64,000 nt of DNA from Macrolepiota albuminosa (GCA_027475525.1 JAMWFC010000115.1:1640847-1704846); one strand, 5' to 3'; shown: positions 1-10,459, counted from the first letter of the stretch. Notes: generated by a model not told the origin, from the sequence alone. Translations and numbers: made by a program.

Positions 1-75
1 GCTTCGAAGGATGTATCAAATGGTGTCATAATATCAGGCTGTATTGGAAGGATATCTGGCTGCGGGGATGATTAG

Positions 76-353
76 GATGAGAATATTGACGAGGAGCCCG
101 GAGACGCCGAAAGAGACGGAACGAGAGAAAATGAATGGGGAGTCCATGGAGGTCTCTGTGGTGAGTGGAAAAAACAAATGACAGATCCGATAGGTGGGTA
201 TCTGTTGCAGACTCCGAATACGAACTCGAGGTAGACGCTGACGAGAGTACGACGCTTCCTGTGGAGGCGGAGGAGGGAGCAGAGGCGGAGCCAGCTTCTT
301 GTTCCGTGAAACTTCGGGTCATTGATGAAGATATACATTCACGGGCCACGTGA
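76..353 (+). CDS. Possible 3' terminal exons of an unidentified acidic protein (partial)
   Basis: Two open segments at 76-160 and 211-353 can be joined across a 50-bp intron with a GTGAGT donor at 161 and a TTGCAG acceptor ending at 210. The join keeps frame and ends at a TGA at 351-353. The predicted C-terminus is strongly acidic (runs such as EAEEGAEAEPAS) with no domain I recognise. The frame is closed by a TAG at 73-75, directly before the putative exon, which fits a further upstream intron ending there. The 5' part would lie outside the window. The reverse strand is also open here, so this is a weak call. Confidence 0.25.
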
Positions 354-1053
354 AAGTATTTATTCCAGGTTACATTTGACTTTAGACTCGGCGCACGCCT
401 CATCGTGAGTATGAGCTTAGAAAGACGTTCCGCGATAGAAACTAAAACGTACCTGGCAGGCTGGATCTGTTTGCGTTTGTACTGTGATGTAAATGATATT
501 TCGGTCACGCATTTGCAAGAAAAAGACCTACAAGTCGCCACATGTCCGTTTATGTCTCGTAAGGAGATCACTACTCGTAAACACTGCCTGACATATCTAG
601 ACACAATATCATACCGTTGACATCAGAATTCTCGAGACACTACTCACGTTACCAACGATGTTACCTCTCCTTCGTGTCTAAACTCCAATTTCAGCCATAA
701 CACGCGAAAATGACAAGGGAAGGGCATATGAGAGCGAATATGCCGGTTCAAATGCGTTGTCCTGGTAAAATTTCACGGGGCACAAATGACAACACTTTGT
801 CTGTGGCAACAAAGGCATATTCCCTCTTGTCATTAAGGTTAAGTAAGCCAAAGCTAGATTGTATCCGAGAGTGGAAGCTTTACCTCTGTGGCTTCGCATC
901 CTCGTTAGCTTTCAGATCGACCAGAGACACTGAAATTGGGTCAGAGAACTGTATGTTCATCGAAGGCGGGGGTGGCTTTGTCATGGTCGTAGTGTTTGGA
1001 AAAGTCCGAGGTACTATGGGACCGGTTGCGTTCGGTCTCCGCGACACATAACG

Positions 1054-1640
1054 ATGGATATACCACCGATCCTTACCAAATTGTTTGCTGCGGATTTGAC
1101 GAAAAAGACACAACTCCCGCTCGTCGTGTGCCCGTCTAGTGGATCCTCCGACGAGCGTGCCGAGACGCAATTACGGCTCGCCATAGAGCAAACAAAACGG
1201 ACCATCTCTGCCTCCTCAGGCGCAGCGACGTCCTCTGTCGAGTCGCTAAAAGACGGGATGGACTATGTACATGAGATCGATTAACCGGATGCGGTTCGAC
1301 CTGGTGGTCCGATCCGTCTACACCTCAGTCTCACAGGGCGTCTCAGCGCTTCTTGAAAACGCACAAGTCGACCCACACCATGTGGACGAGATCGTTTGTC
1401 GCTGGGTCGACGTCATTGTCTGGGCTAGACGAGGCGCTCCAAACGACAGTCGGGCTTCGCGAGGACATCAAGGCGCCTTTTGCTAGGGACAGTGGCGACA
1501 CGATGATGGTGTTGGCGCGTGGGTGTGTGGTGCTCGCAGCGATCCTGGACGACGCAGGCATACTGTTGAGTTCGGGCAGCGTACGGAGCGTAAACCAGGT
1601 TCAGGCGCTCGAGGGAAGACGAGTTTCTATGAATTTTCCC
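1054..1640 (+). pseudogene. Decayed fragment of an SSZ1-type Hsp70 (ribosome-associated chaperone)
   Basis: Three consecutive frames read as one Hsp70 nucleotide-binding-domain segment. Frame 1 (1054-1284) contains FAADLTKKTQLPLVVC and a stretch ending SVESLKDGMDYV; frame 2 (about 1285-1400) has RMRFDLVVRSVY and VDPHHVDEIV; frame 3 (about 1400-1640) has AGSTSLSGLDEALQ (the Hsp70 VGGSxxxPxL motif) and a region like LARGCAVQA. Two frameshifts, near 1284 and 1400, break the frame, and the start and substrate-binding region are missing. SSZ1/Hsp70L acts at the ribosome with zuotin in the RAC complex; this remnant cannot encode a working chaperone. Family identity is confident from motif order; assignment to SSZ1 rather than another Hsp70 is an inference. 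Confidence 0.7.
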
Positions 1641-1922
1641 GACGCTTCCTCTGGCCATAAAATCATGAAAAAATCACCACTGTGATCAGGAAAAGCCCTG
1701 AAATTTATTAAAACGTTTTAAAATTTTATTAAAATTATTATTTTCTTTGGTCGGCCATGCATCCTCCCCCTGGATATTAGGCCTTCGATCGTTGCAGAGA
1801 TCCCCCGATTTTCATGGCATAATCGTTTCTAGTTGACCGTCAGACAGCCCTTGCAGGAGGACTGGTCCCCTACCTCAATCCCTTTCCCGAATGAATCACT
1901 GATATGCCATGACCTGAGGTCA

Positions 1923-2465
1923 TCAGATACTGTTGTTCTCCCCTGCATTCATAGTGGTCTGTTCAATCTTTTGAGCCAAACACACTTCACGGATGACGCA
2001 CGAAAACACTCGTTCAAAATCTTCCATCACGTCCTGAAGTATCTTGCATTTTGTCAAGTGTCTCGGTAAATGTGGCTGCTGCTCAGCAGGTAAATCCTGG
2101 ATCATCAGCTCTGTTGCTTTTGGGTACAAATTATGGATTAATGTCTTCTCTTCTTCAATCGCCTTGAATCACGCAACAGTCAAAATACTACAAAAGGGAC
2201 GGAAATAAGAAAGACCTACTATTGCGGTTTCTGCTGTTAAGTATTCGATCATCTGTGTCGAGGCATTAGAAGAGATTTCAATCTTGTAGAACACATTTAC
2301 ATAGAGTTCTTCGTTTGTGCAAGAGAGTCTCGGAGTGGTACTGGAACGGTCGTTACCGACTTCCGGAGCGGTGCCGATGGCTCCGTCAGCATCGCTCCCG
2401 ACAGAAATCGGACTTGCGAGGGTGGCAAGGCTGCAGGAAAGGATGACGAGGGTCTTGAAATGCAT
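1923..2465 (-). CDS. Small secreted protein, two exons
   Basis: The ATG at 2465 opens a typical signal peptide (MHFKTLVILSCSLATLASP). Exon 1 is 2465-2220 and ends in phase 0 at a GTAGGT donor. A 57-bp intron (2219-2163) ends in TTCAAG, and exon 2 (2162-1923) continues in frame with AIEEEKTLIHN to a stop. The predicted precursor is 161 residues. The mature part has four cysteines and is otherwise charged and helical looking. I do not recognise a domain; small secreted proteins of unknown role are common in basidiomycetes. A TATAAAAGG box on this strand (2530-2522) lies about 60 bp upstream of the ATG. The LTR retrotransposon begins only about 300 bp upstream, so it may influence expression. 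The intron is inferred from splice signals and frame. Confidence 0.55.
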
Positions 2466-2521
2466 GTTGAGGAATCTGAGAACGATGAACTCACAATGGT
2501 CCAGAACACAAAATTTGTTGT

Positions 2522-2530
2522 CCTTTTATA
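2522..2530 (-). promoter_or_regulatory. TATA box of the small secreted-protein gene
   Basis: The minus strand reads TATAAAAGG about 60 bp upstream of the ATG at 2465, a normal position for a fungal core promoter. Confidence 0.45.
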
Positions 2531-2764
2531 TGGGACGAGTGAATCAATCCTGGGCTGTAGCATGGGCGGAACGTCTACCATAATTTGAGACAACATAGAA
2601 ACGGCATAAGGAATTTTTGCAATACCATTGTTTCCGTGCATGCCATCATTTTTTGGTCTCTCTCCTTTGTCCCTCCGCTATTGTACGTTGTCTAGTGAGA
2701 TGCACGACCTAATGATGTGCATAAAGCAAACAGTCCATGAATGGTGTGGATCCAATGTCATCGG

Positions 2765-3793
2765 TGTGGTAGAGGAGGAAGAGTTGTTGATGGAATCAGG
2801 CTGAGAGAGACGTTCGGCAAGTAGATTGGGTTTGACCACTGGATCGACAAGCACAGGTAAAACGGAGAAGAAGCGTTCGAGCGAGACGAAAGTAACAAAT
2901 GGTGAAGCCGGATTAGGGAATGGATTGTACGAATAGGGCAAGAGGAAAAATAGAGTTTGGGATTACGAGACCAACCAGCGGTCAGAAACAGAATCGGGGA
3001 GGAATCGACGATTTAAAGTGGTCTGGGAGGTAGATCGTCGATACCGAGAACAGGTAGAATAAGTATAAAAGGCGAGAAAAACATACGAATAGATAGGTTT
3101 TCGTACCCCACATTTTCAGGTCTTGAGCTCCGCTTGTTTCGCGCGTCTCGTATCTCTGTCTCGTCGACGTCTGGTCTGCTCTCGGTGTCTCTTTCTGACT
3201 GGTATACTTCTGGCTTCGTCGACGTCTGATCCGACGTCAGGCATCGCGTGTTCGCCGTCTTCGGCAGCGAGCTCGGTTCTTCTCGGCTTCTCGGTATTCT
3301 GTGCTTCTCTGTCTCGGCTCTGTCTTTCTCTCAGCTCTGTTCTCGGCTGTCCGGCTTCCTGGAGTCAGAGCGTCTTGATTATCTTCGGCTTTGCTTGTGT
3401 CTGCCTCGGCTTGACTCTCCATTTGTTCGCTTGACTCGGCTTCTCTGCTTTAGTCTCAGCTCGATTCTCGACTTACTGGCTCTTTGATTTCTTGACGTCT
3501 CGTATCTTCTGCTAGTCGACCTCCTTGATTGTCTTGACTCTGCTTCTGCTCTTCTCCTCGGGACTTCAGTCTTCTGCTGTACTCTCTCTCTCTGACTACT
3601 GGGACACTCTCGGACTCTCTGGTGCTCACCGTCTTTTGCTCCACGGTTTTTCCTCTCAACGCAACGAACGTTACCCTACGTTTACGACGCGTATACACAT
3701 TTTACTGTCTATCTCGACCTCTACCCTTACTCTCCACTTCCGACTCCTTCGACTTCGAATTCGATCCATCAGGTAGTCCATCCCACGTCCACA
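2765..3793 (+). repeat. 5' LTR of the Gypsy element
   Basis: Starts TGTGGTAGAGG and ends ACGTCCACA. It contains a TATAAAAG box at 3064-3071 that probably drives the genomic RNA; downstream it is very rich in CT/TCG, which leaves several meaningless open frames. Confidence 0.93.
3064..3071 (+). promoter_or_regulatory. TATA box in the 5' LTR
   Basis: TATAAAAG inside the LTR; an identical copy lies at 10771-10778 in the 3' LTR. It marks the likely U3/R promoter. Confidence 0.55.
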
Positions 3794-3796
3794 GAT

Positions 3797-3812
3797 TGGT
3801 GACCGAGACAGG
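3797..3812 (+). other. Candidate primer-binding site
   Basis: Three bases after the 5' LTR the sequence reads TGGTGACCGAGACAGG, starting with TGG, the complement of a tRNA CCA end. Its position and first bases fit minus-strand priming by a host tRNA. I cannot name the tRNA with confidence. Confidence 0.6.
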
Positions 3813-3872
3813 GGGTGTTAACGCGTATTTGGGATCGACCTTGACGAAGAAAGAAAGAGTTAATTGGAAGTA

Positions 3873-6434
3873 ATGGAGGGAAACTCAGAGTCGTCTATTC
3901 AGGAATCGCCTGGTGTCCAGGCATCATCGTCTTCTGACACCCAGACCTCTTCTTCTGGCGTTCCGACTTCTTCTCCTTCTGGCGAACAGACCCCTTCCTT
4001 TTCTGGGAGTCAGACCACTTCTGGAGGATGCAATAATGCCGTTCCCATGCCTGCGCCATATGACAGGCACGCGCCGTACTTCGACGGCAATCGGGTGCAG
4101 GATTTTTTGGATTCATTGGAACACCATGCGGATAGGGCAAAGGTTATTCATTCGCAACTCCCTGGCTACGTATTACGCTACTGCTCGAGGAAAGTAAAGA
4201 GGGTGATAGAGAATATGCCAGAATTGGGAGCGGATGATTGGGTAGCGTTGAGGGTGATGATGATAGACTTATATGGAATGAATGACTCGGAGTCGGTGAT
4301 AAACTTGGAGTCGTTCTGGACTTGGACAACGAAGCATGGCATGGAAGGAAGCATAACATCGAAACACGAGGTGGGAGAATATTACAGGCAGTTTAAAAGA
4401 CTTTCGGTTCCGTTAACACGAGCGCCACGACGCATTACGGAGCATGACTTAAACTGGTGCTTTTATCGAGGGATCCCGGATGACTTGAGAATGAGAATTA
4501 GTAGGAAGGTACCGACGGAGAACGAGAGGACGACGAACCCACCGACGATCGAAGATCAGATGAAGTGGCTATTAGCGGAATTCGACGTTCTAAGCATTAA
4601 CAATGTTCGAGCTCCGATCGTGATGCCGGAAACTGAGGAGGAGTCAGAGGATACGGACGACGAATCTGAAAAAAGGGAGTGGAAGCTAGAGAAGAGAAGG
4701 AAGAGGATAAATCCTAAGACGGGTGGATCAGGACCTACTGTCAAGGAGATTCCGAAGCAGGGATCGGTGGATGACCTTGCGAAGGAGCTAGAGCAGTTGA
4801 AATTGATGATGGCAGAGGGCTTTAGGGCACAGAACAATTTGATGAGTGGTGGAATGACGGGAACAGGACGAAGGTGTGGAATGGGGGGATGCAGGTGTCC
4901 CGAGGACCACGCCTTCGGCTACAATAATTGCCCGTTAACGCACAAGCTTCTCGAGGAAGAGCTGATTCGATATGATAAGCGTGGACGTTTAGTATTGATG
5001 GACGGGGAAGACTTACCGCCGCCGACTAGGGATGCAGGAGGAGTTGCGCGGAAGATTCGAGACATGAGGGTAAAAAAAATGGAGATGAAAGGAAAAATGA
5101 CTGAAAGGAGGGATGCTCCTCCTCATATGGTCTTGACGAGTTTGGCAGAGCTTCAGCTGGACGGGAAGGAAGTGCTGACACGGGAGGCTTTCGGGGTGGC
5201 GATGGTTGAATCGACACCGACTTGGAGGGCCTCGGCGAGTCCCGCTGTTTGTACGCAAAAAGATGACATTCGGCACGATCCTACGAAGCGAGGACCTACG
5301 ATTAAAATTCCTGCGAAGCCGAACGCTGCTAACGTGCCGAAGGAGTCGGGAAGAGAGAACGAGAAGAGAGGAATGGATAGGGAGGGCGGCAAAAAGACGA
5401 CCGCGCCGAAACCCCACGAAACGAGAGCGCCGCAACATCCAGTGCCGCCCGCACAGAATACGAGGGGAGGAACAGAGAAGAAGGAAAAAGGAGAAGGGGG
5501 AGGAAAAGGGCACCCAACATATCACTTTACGTCGACGGTGCAGGAGAAGGTGGACTTGGGGATGATTGAGGCGAAACTGCTGGATGAAACCATGATTACC
5601 ATGACAGTCGGGCAGTTTTTAGGATGCTCACCGGAGTTCCAGAAACGAATGGCTAACTTGACGAAAACTCGTCGAGAATATACGGACAAGATGGTGGTGG
5701 CAAACAAGGTAGAAACCTTCGACGACGACATGTGCCCTTGCGGGTGCGCAGAATTAAGAACAGAGGGAGAATTCGCGGATGAAGAAGGAGGGATAGAATT
5801 CGACGGTTCGAAAGTACACGTGGAGTACGACGCAGAGGACATTACGAAAGAAGCAATTGAAGTAAGATACGCGTCAGCCGTGAAGTTACACAAGTGTCCA
5901 GTTCCGTTGTTCGCGATGGTGACAGGGAAATTCGAAGGGAAGTTTGGAGGGGTAAGAGCGGTTTTTATGGTCGATACGGGGTCGGAGTTGAACTTGTGTC
6001 CGGGTTACTTGTATGAGAAGACTCAATTATCCTTGGACCTGGACGGGACGAGATGGTCACTAAAAGGGATTCACGGCGACCCGGTTAGGTTGAAAGGCTG
6101 TGCGCGAGATGTGTCGGTTAAGATTGGTGGACATGCGTTCGACCACCATTTCTTCGTGAATGGAGCGGTACGAGGATCTGAAGCTTCGGGTGACGTCATA
6201 CTTGGACAACCGTGGTTACAGTGGTATACGGCATGCATCCAATACGATCGATCGGGTGGGATGATTATGAGGGTTTGGCAAGACGGATTTCAAGGAGATA
6301 GGGCGACGTTGTCGGTGCCATTAACCGCACCAAATGAAGTTAGGAATAAGGAGTCGCTGGAGGTAATGGGTCACTCAAGGTGTAAACATAGGCCAACGGT
6401 CGAGGATGCGGATGAAGACGAGGCGGAAAACTGA
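3873..6434 (+). CDS. Gag polyprotein with C-terminal retropepsin-like protease
   Basis: The ORF from ATG 3873 gives 853 residues. The N-terminal 60 residues are Ser/Thr/Gln-rich. A capsid-like helical region follows (about 60-280), then a charged linker. A Cys/His cluster at about residues 334-360 (RRCGMGGCRCPEDHAF, then NNCP) looks like a degenerate zinc knuckle. A Lys/Glu-rich segment leads to an aspartic protease whose catalytic motif VDTGSELN has its Asp at residue 701. Having the protease in the Gag frame rather than in Pol is an arrangement known from some Ty3/Gypsy lineages. The ORF stops at TGA 6432-6434, directly after a slippery-looking G-GAA-AAC. No internal stops, so the copy appears functional. 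Confidence 0.88.
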   Translation: MEGNSESSIQESPGVQASSSSDTQTSSSGVPTSSPSGEQTPSFSGSQTTSGGCNNAVPMPAPYDRHAPYFDGNRVQDFLDSLEHHADRAKVIHSQLPGYVLRYCSRKVKRVIENMPELGADDWVALRVMMIDLYGMNDSESVINLESFWTWTTKHGMEGSITSKHEVGEYYRQFKRLSVPLTRAPRRITEHDLNWCFYRGIPDDLRMRISRKVPTENERTTNPPTIEDQMKWLLAEFDVLSINNVRAPIVMPETEEESEDTDDESEKREWKLEKRRKRINPKTGGSGPTVKEIPKQGSVDDLAKELEQLKLMMAEGFRAQNNLMSGGMTGTGRRCGMGGCRCPEDHAFGYNNCPLTHKLLEEELIRYDKRGRLVLMDGEDLPPPTRDAGGVARKIRDMRVKKMEMKGKMTERRDAPPHMVLTSLAELQLDGKEVLTREAFGVAMVESTPTWRASASPAVCTQKDDIRHDPTKRGPTIKIPAKPNAANVPKESGRENEKRGMDREGGKKTTAPKPHETRAPQHPVPPAQNTRGGTEKKEKGEGGGKGHPTYHFTSTVQEKVDLGMIEAKLLDETMITMTVGQFLGCSPEFQKRMANLTKTRREYTDKMVVANKVETFDDDMCPCGCAELRTEGEFADEEGGIEFDGSKVHVEYDAEDITKEAIEVRYASAVKLHKCPVPLFAMVTGKFEGKFGGVRAVFMVDTGSELNLCPGYLYEKTQLSLDLDGTRWSLKGIHGDPVRLKGCARDVSVKIGGHAFDHHFFVNGAVRGSEASGDVILGQPWLQWYTACIQYDRSGGMIMRVWQDGFQGDRATLSVPLTAPNEVRNKESLEVMGHSRCKHRPTVEDADEDEAEN

Positions 6435-6489
6435 ATGGGGGTGCGAGACCGGGGCCTGTTAAACAGCTCGCATCTATTCCACGCCTCGG
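6425..6489 (+). promoter_or_regulatory. Candidate -1 ribosomal frameshift signal with three-stem pseudoknot
   Basis: The last Gag codons are GCG GAA AAC TGA, giving a heptamer G-GAA-AAC at 6425-6431. The Pol frame is -1 to Gag and is open from 6386, across the Gag stop. After an 8-nt spacer, bases 6440-6447 pair with 6467-6474 (8 bp, one G-U). Bases 6449-6455 in the loop pair with 6483-6489 downstream (7 bp, one G-U), forming a pseudoknot. Between them 6456-6466 (CTGTTAAACAG) forms a 4-bp hairpin. This resembles three-stem frameshift pseudoknots. The A-site half (A-AAC) is classical, but the P-site codon GAA re-pairs poorly with GGA, so the slippery site is non-canonical. Structure was derived by hand. 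Confidence 0.6.
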
Positions 6490-6505
6490 GGAAAGTCTGT
6501 ACGCT

Positions 6506-9500
6506 ATGGTCGGGAGTTATGATATAAGGGGAGAAAGCGAGTTGGAGACGATGGGTTGGGAGGAGAGAGAACCGCCGGAAGGTTACGACGCTTTGTTGAA
6601 GAGAGTGGCATTTTCTTCGCCGGTTCCGATTGAACCGCAATCGACGCCATGGACAAGGAGAGTGTTTGAGGGAAAGAGGACGAGGGAAGGAGAGGTGATC
6701 TTGTCAGCAAATGTTCTCCAGAGAAAGACGAAATATAAACCGGTGGACCGAAAAGTTCGACCGGTCCCCAGCTACATGCCAAACCCAGAAGGTCAGACGT
6801 TTCGACCGGTGATAATTGAGGAACCGCCGCCTTTACCTATGGAACCGCCACGATTAGATGATTTTGTGCCGACAGAGAAGTTAACAAGGGAGAGGTTGGA
6901 TGCTATTCTTGCTAGGGTGCCAGATGGGTTCCTGAACCCAAGAGAGGTCGACTTGTTGGTGTTCGTTTTGTTGAAAAGGGAAGACGCTTTGGCCTTTGAC
7001 GATTCGGAGAGAGGCACGTTCTCACCCAAGTATTTTGACGACTACGAGATTCCGGTAATTGAACATACGCCATGGGTACAGCAACCGATTCGAATCCCCA
7101 AGGCCATAGAAGAGCAAGTCAGGGAGACGTTGCTGGCTCAGGAGAAAGCAGGGAAGTTTGAACCTTCGACGGCGTCATACAGGTCCAGGATCTTCGCCGT
7201 CGCTAAAAAGAATGGGATAAGGATAGTCCAGGACGTACAAGAGTTGAACAAAGTCACAGTGCGGGACGCGGCATTACCTCCGAGAGTGGACGATTTCGCA
7301 GAGGGATTTGTGGGAAGAGGAGTTTATGGGTTGTGTGATTTGTTTGCGGGGTATGATGGAAGGAGACTAGCGAAGATTTCGAGACCTTTAACGACGTTTG
7401 GGTGCATACTTGGAGCCAGAAGAGGGACGACGTTACCTCAGGGAGCAACGAATTCCTTGCCGGAATTCCAGAAGTGTGTCGATCATACGATCAAGGAGGA
7501 GATGGAGGCTCAACCACCAAATGGTAAAGGGTTCGTGGATGATGTTGGAATAATGGGCCCTAAGTCATGGTACGGTGGAATCGAGATTGCGCCAGGGATC
7601 AGAAAAGCGATTTACGAGTATGCGACAATCTTGGACCGTTTCTTCGCACGTTTCATCGAAGCAGGAATTACGGCTTCAGGAAAAAAACTTGTTTTGGCGA
7701 CACCTATGTTGAACATTGTTGGCACGGTCGTTTCGATGGATGGATGGCACTTGGAGCGAGGGCTTGTGACTAGAGTTGAAAAATGGCCTGTTCCTGAGGA
7801 CGTGTCGGACGTCAGATCATTTCTGGGCACAGCCGGAGTAGGAAGGAAATGGATTCGAAACTTTTCGTTGGTGGCGAAGCCTTTGACAATGCTAACCCGG
7901 GTTTCGGAGAGGGAGTTTTACTTTGGAGAAGATGAAGTCCAAGCGATGGACTCGATAAAAGACCTGATGACGTCGGCTCCAGTGCTTATAGTAATAGAGT
8001 ATGAGGAGGCGAGACGGCACTCGAGGCTGAATATTGAAGCGAAGGAGACGAAGGAGGACTTGAATGGTCTGGTAGTGGTTGGCGTGGACTCCTGCAAGAA
8101 TGGAGCTGGTTGGATCCTGCAACAATATAGAGGAAGAGAGAAGAAACCGGCACTATTTGGGTCGTGCACTTACAATGAGACGGAGTCAAGATACTCACAA
8201 CCGAAGTGCGAGTTGTATGGACTTTTTCGCGCATTGAAAGCCTTGCGACATCGAGTTTGGGGGATATATTTTCGAGTGGACGTAGACGCGAAATTCTTGG
8301 TTGAAATGATCCAAAATCCGGATTTGCCGAACGCACCAATGACGAGATGGATCCTTTACATCTCTCTCTTCGACTTTTCTTTGAATCACGTTCCGGCGCA
8401 GTCGCATCAAGGACCTGACGGTCTTTCTAGAAGGAAGAGAGCTGACGACGATTCAGAGGACTCGGACTCGGAGGAGTTTTTAGACAGATTCGTTGGACGA
8501 CTGTCGACGAATCTTACAAGTAGCGTGTCGACGTGTTTTTCGGCCCGTGGAGGGGAGACAGACTGGAGGACAGGCCCGATGAAAGGTCTGATGGAGCACG
8601 TCCGAAGAATGCCAAAGACTCCATGCGCGACCTTCGTGACAAGCTCGAAAGCGATCTACATGTCTCTGTTCGGTGTCGCAGAAAAGAATTGGAAGACGGA
8701 GAATATGGGTCTCTTCGCAAATTTCGGCGTAGACGAAACACGCACGAATCTATCTCACACCTCAGATTCGTTCGTCTTCCTTGGAAGGGAATTTTGTCGA
8801 AAACGTCGGTTGCAGGAAAAAGAAGTAGACGTTCTATGGGGAGATGAGGTTATTTCCCTGAGTGTCGTTCAGTGCGAATGGGGAGTGGGTTTCGAGAAGG
8901 GTTGCGAGGGGGAAGTTATCTGTGCGAAGCACGAGTTTGGAATAAAAGATAAAGAACCGGAGGGAATGTGGATGGAGATTAAGGTCTACTTGCAGACTTT
9001 GGAGATGCCTGGGTGGTGCATAACGGAGAGAGAACGGACAACCTTCATCAAGAATTCGAAACGGTATTTCTTGTATGGGAACAAGTTGTGGCTCGTACCG
9101 GTCAAAGGGAGGCAGCCGAGGCTGGTGGTGGAACATAAAGAAAGACGCCAGGAATTGATCGCTGAGGCACACAACAATGCAGGGCACAGGGGACGTGACG
9201 CGACGTATAAGACCTTGTTCGACAGGTTTTACTGGCCTAATCTGTACGATGATGTCGCGTATTTCGTACGGTCTTGTAACATCTGCCAGTTACGATCGAG
9301 GACGAGACCTAAAGTGGCTTTCTCTCCTACTTGGAGTGCCGCTATCCTTCGATACTTCTGTTTGGACACGGTACACATGGGAGACGGTCATGGAGGAAAG
9401 AAGTATCTCTTACAAGGAATGGAACCGGCGATAGGATGGCCAGAGGCAAGAGCGTCGAGAAGAGCGGATTCTGTATCGTGGGGAAAATTCATGTACGAAG

Positions 9501-10459
9501 AAATTATCTGCCGCTTTGGACATATTCCCGCGTTCATTACCGATGGAGGGAAGGAGTTTCTAGGGGCGGCCGAATATATTTACCGACAATACGGCATTAC
9601 CGTCATAGTGTCTTCGCCTTATCACCCGGAAGGCAACGGCATAGTCGAGAGGGCGCACAAGACGTTGTGTGATTCGATACTGAAAGCGTGTGGGAGGGAC
9701 TCAGGAAAGTGGCCGCTGTTCGTGGAGGCTGGACTCTTGGCGATGCGAACAACGACGTCAAGAATGACTGGTTACACTCCGTATTTCCTGCTTTACGGCC
9801 GCGAGCCGTTTTTCGCTTTCGATATGGCGGACGTGACGTGGGGGGCACTTGATTGGGATCAAGTAAGGTCAACGGAAGACCTTTTGGCTACAAGAATGCG
9901 GCAGTTGGTTAGACGAGATGAGAAGTTAGTAATCGCTCTCGAACGCCAGAAGGAGGCAAGACAAAAGGCAGTGACGGCATTCAATGACAAGTTTAGCAAA
10001 ATATTGACAAGTGGAGAATTTGTCGAAGGGACTTGGGTGTTGGTACACGAGACATGGTTGGAAGGTCAAAAAGGACACAAGTTCGCTTTACGATGGTCAG
10101 GGCCGTTTATTGTGCACCGTAAACTACGACACACGACGTATCAGCTAAAAGAGCTGGACGGGACTATTAAACGAGAGTCGGTTGCGGCGAGTAGGATGAA
10201 GATTTTCTATTTTCGGGAGGAGTTCCAGACTATAAAAACGGTGGGGACGGTTGAGATTCGAGACACTGACGGAAAAGACGGAGATTGCCGTCTGAACTTG
10301 TGGACGAGGGTGGTTAATGGATTGAAAGAAGGTCGAGATGGAAGGTGTCTTACAATCGGGGAAATGTCAGGGGTGGCGACGACGCCGATGGTCTTTTTAA
10401 ATGTCGAGTGGCTTGTCCAGGAGCCGTTAGGATGGGAAGACGATGGGGTCATCGTCTAA
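6506..10459 (+). CDS. Pol polyprotein: reverse transcriptase, RNase H, integrase
   Basis: From ATG 6506 the frame gives 1317 residues; by -1 frameshifting from Gag it would start at 6431 and run about 1342 residues. Reverse transcriptase spans about residues 180-450; its catalytic pair is in GFVDDVGIMG (Asp345/Asp346), with Phe where Tyr is more usual. RNase H follows at about 520-640 (VGVDSCKNGAGW with Asp528; Glu569 in CELYGLF). The integrase has an HHCC-like zinc module (AHNNAGHRG ... CNIC), a DDE core (Asp954, Asp1013, Glu1048; the last two 35 apart) and a C-terminal GPF/Y-type module (WSGPFIVHRKL). Stop at 10457-10459, just before the 3' LTR. No frameshift or stop seen. Confidence 0.93.
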   Translation: MVGSYDIRGESELETMGWEEREPPEGYDALLKRVAFSSPVPIEPQSTPWTRRVFEGKRTREGEVILSANVLQRKTKYKPVDRKVRPVPSYMPNPEGQTFRPVIIEEPPPLPMEPPRLDDFVPTEKLTRERLDAILARVPDGFLNPREVDLLVFVLLKREDALAFDDSERGTFSPKYFDDYEIPVIEHTPWVQQPIRIPKAIEEQVRETLLAQEKAGKFEPSTASYRSRIFAVAKKNGIRIVQDVQELNKVTVRDAALPPRVDDFAEGFVGRGVYGLCDLFAGYDGRRLAKISRPLTTFGCILGARRGTTLPQGATNSLPEFQKCVDHTIKEEMEAQPPNGKGFVDDVGIMGPKSWYGGIEIAPGIRKAIYEYATILDRFFARFIEAGITASGKKLVLATPMLNIVGTVVSMDGWHLERGLVTRVEKWPVPEDVSDVRSFLGTAGVGRKWIRNFSLVAKPLTMLTRVSEREFYFGEDEVQAMDSIKDLMTSAPVLIVIEYEEARRHSRLNIEAKETKEDLNGLVVVGVDSCKNGAGWILQQYRGREKKPALFGSCTYNETESRYSQPKCELYGLFRALKALRHRVWGIYFRVDVDAKFLVEMIQNPDLPNAPMTRWILYISLFDFSLNHVPAQSHQGPDGLSRRKRADDDSEDSDSEEFLDRFVGRLSTNLTSSVSTCFSARGGETDWRTGPMKGLMEHVRRMPKTPCATFVTSSKAIYMSLFGVAEKNWKTENMGLFANFGVDETRTNLSHTSDSFVFLGREFCRKRRLQEKEVDVLWGDEVISLSVVQCEWGVGFEKGCEGEVICAKHEFGIKDKEPEGMWMEIKVYLQTLEMPGWCITERERTTFIKNSKRYFLYGNKLWLVPVKGRQPRLVVEHKERRQELIAEAHNNAGHRGRDATYKTLFDRFYWPNLYDDVAYFVRSCNICQLRSRTRPKVAFSPTWSAAILRYFCLDTVHMGDGHGGKKYLLQGMEPAIGWPEARASRRADSVSWGKFMYEEIICRFGHIPAFITDGGKEFLGAAEYIYRQYGITVIVSSPYHPEGNGIVERAHKTLCDSILKACGRDSGKWPLFVEAGLLAMRTTTSRMTGYTPYFLLYGREPFFAFDMADVTWGALDWDQVRSTEDLLATRMRQLVRRDEKLVIALERQKEARQKAVTAFNDKFSKILTSGEFVEGTWVLVHETWLEGQKGHKFALRWSGPFIVHRKLRHTTYQLKELDGTIKRESVAASRMKIFYFREEFQTIKTVGTVEIRDTDGKDGDCRLNLWTRVVNGLKEGRDGRCLTIGEMSGVATTPMVFLNVEWLVQEPLGWEDDGVIV

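Noticed and set aside
1..15. GCTTCGAAGGATGTA shared between position 1 and about 41913
   Set aside because: A 15-base match is expected by chance a couple of times in a window of this size.
3123..3776. Open frames inside both LTRs (about 60-100 codons)
   Set aside because: They duplicate exactly between LTRs because the LTRs are identical, and reflect the CT/TCG-rich composition.
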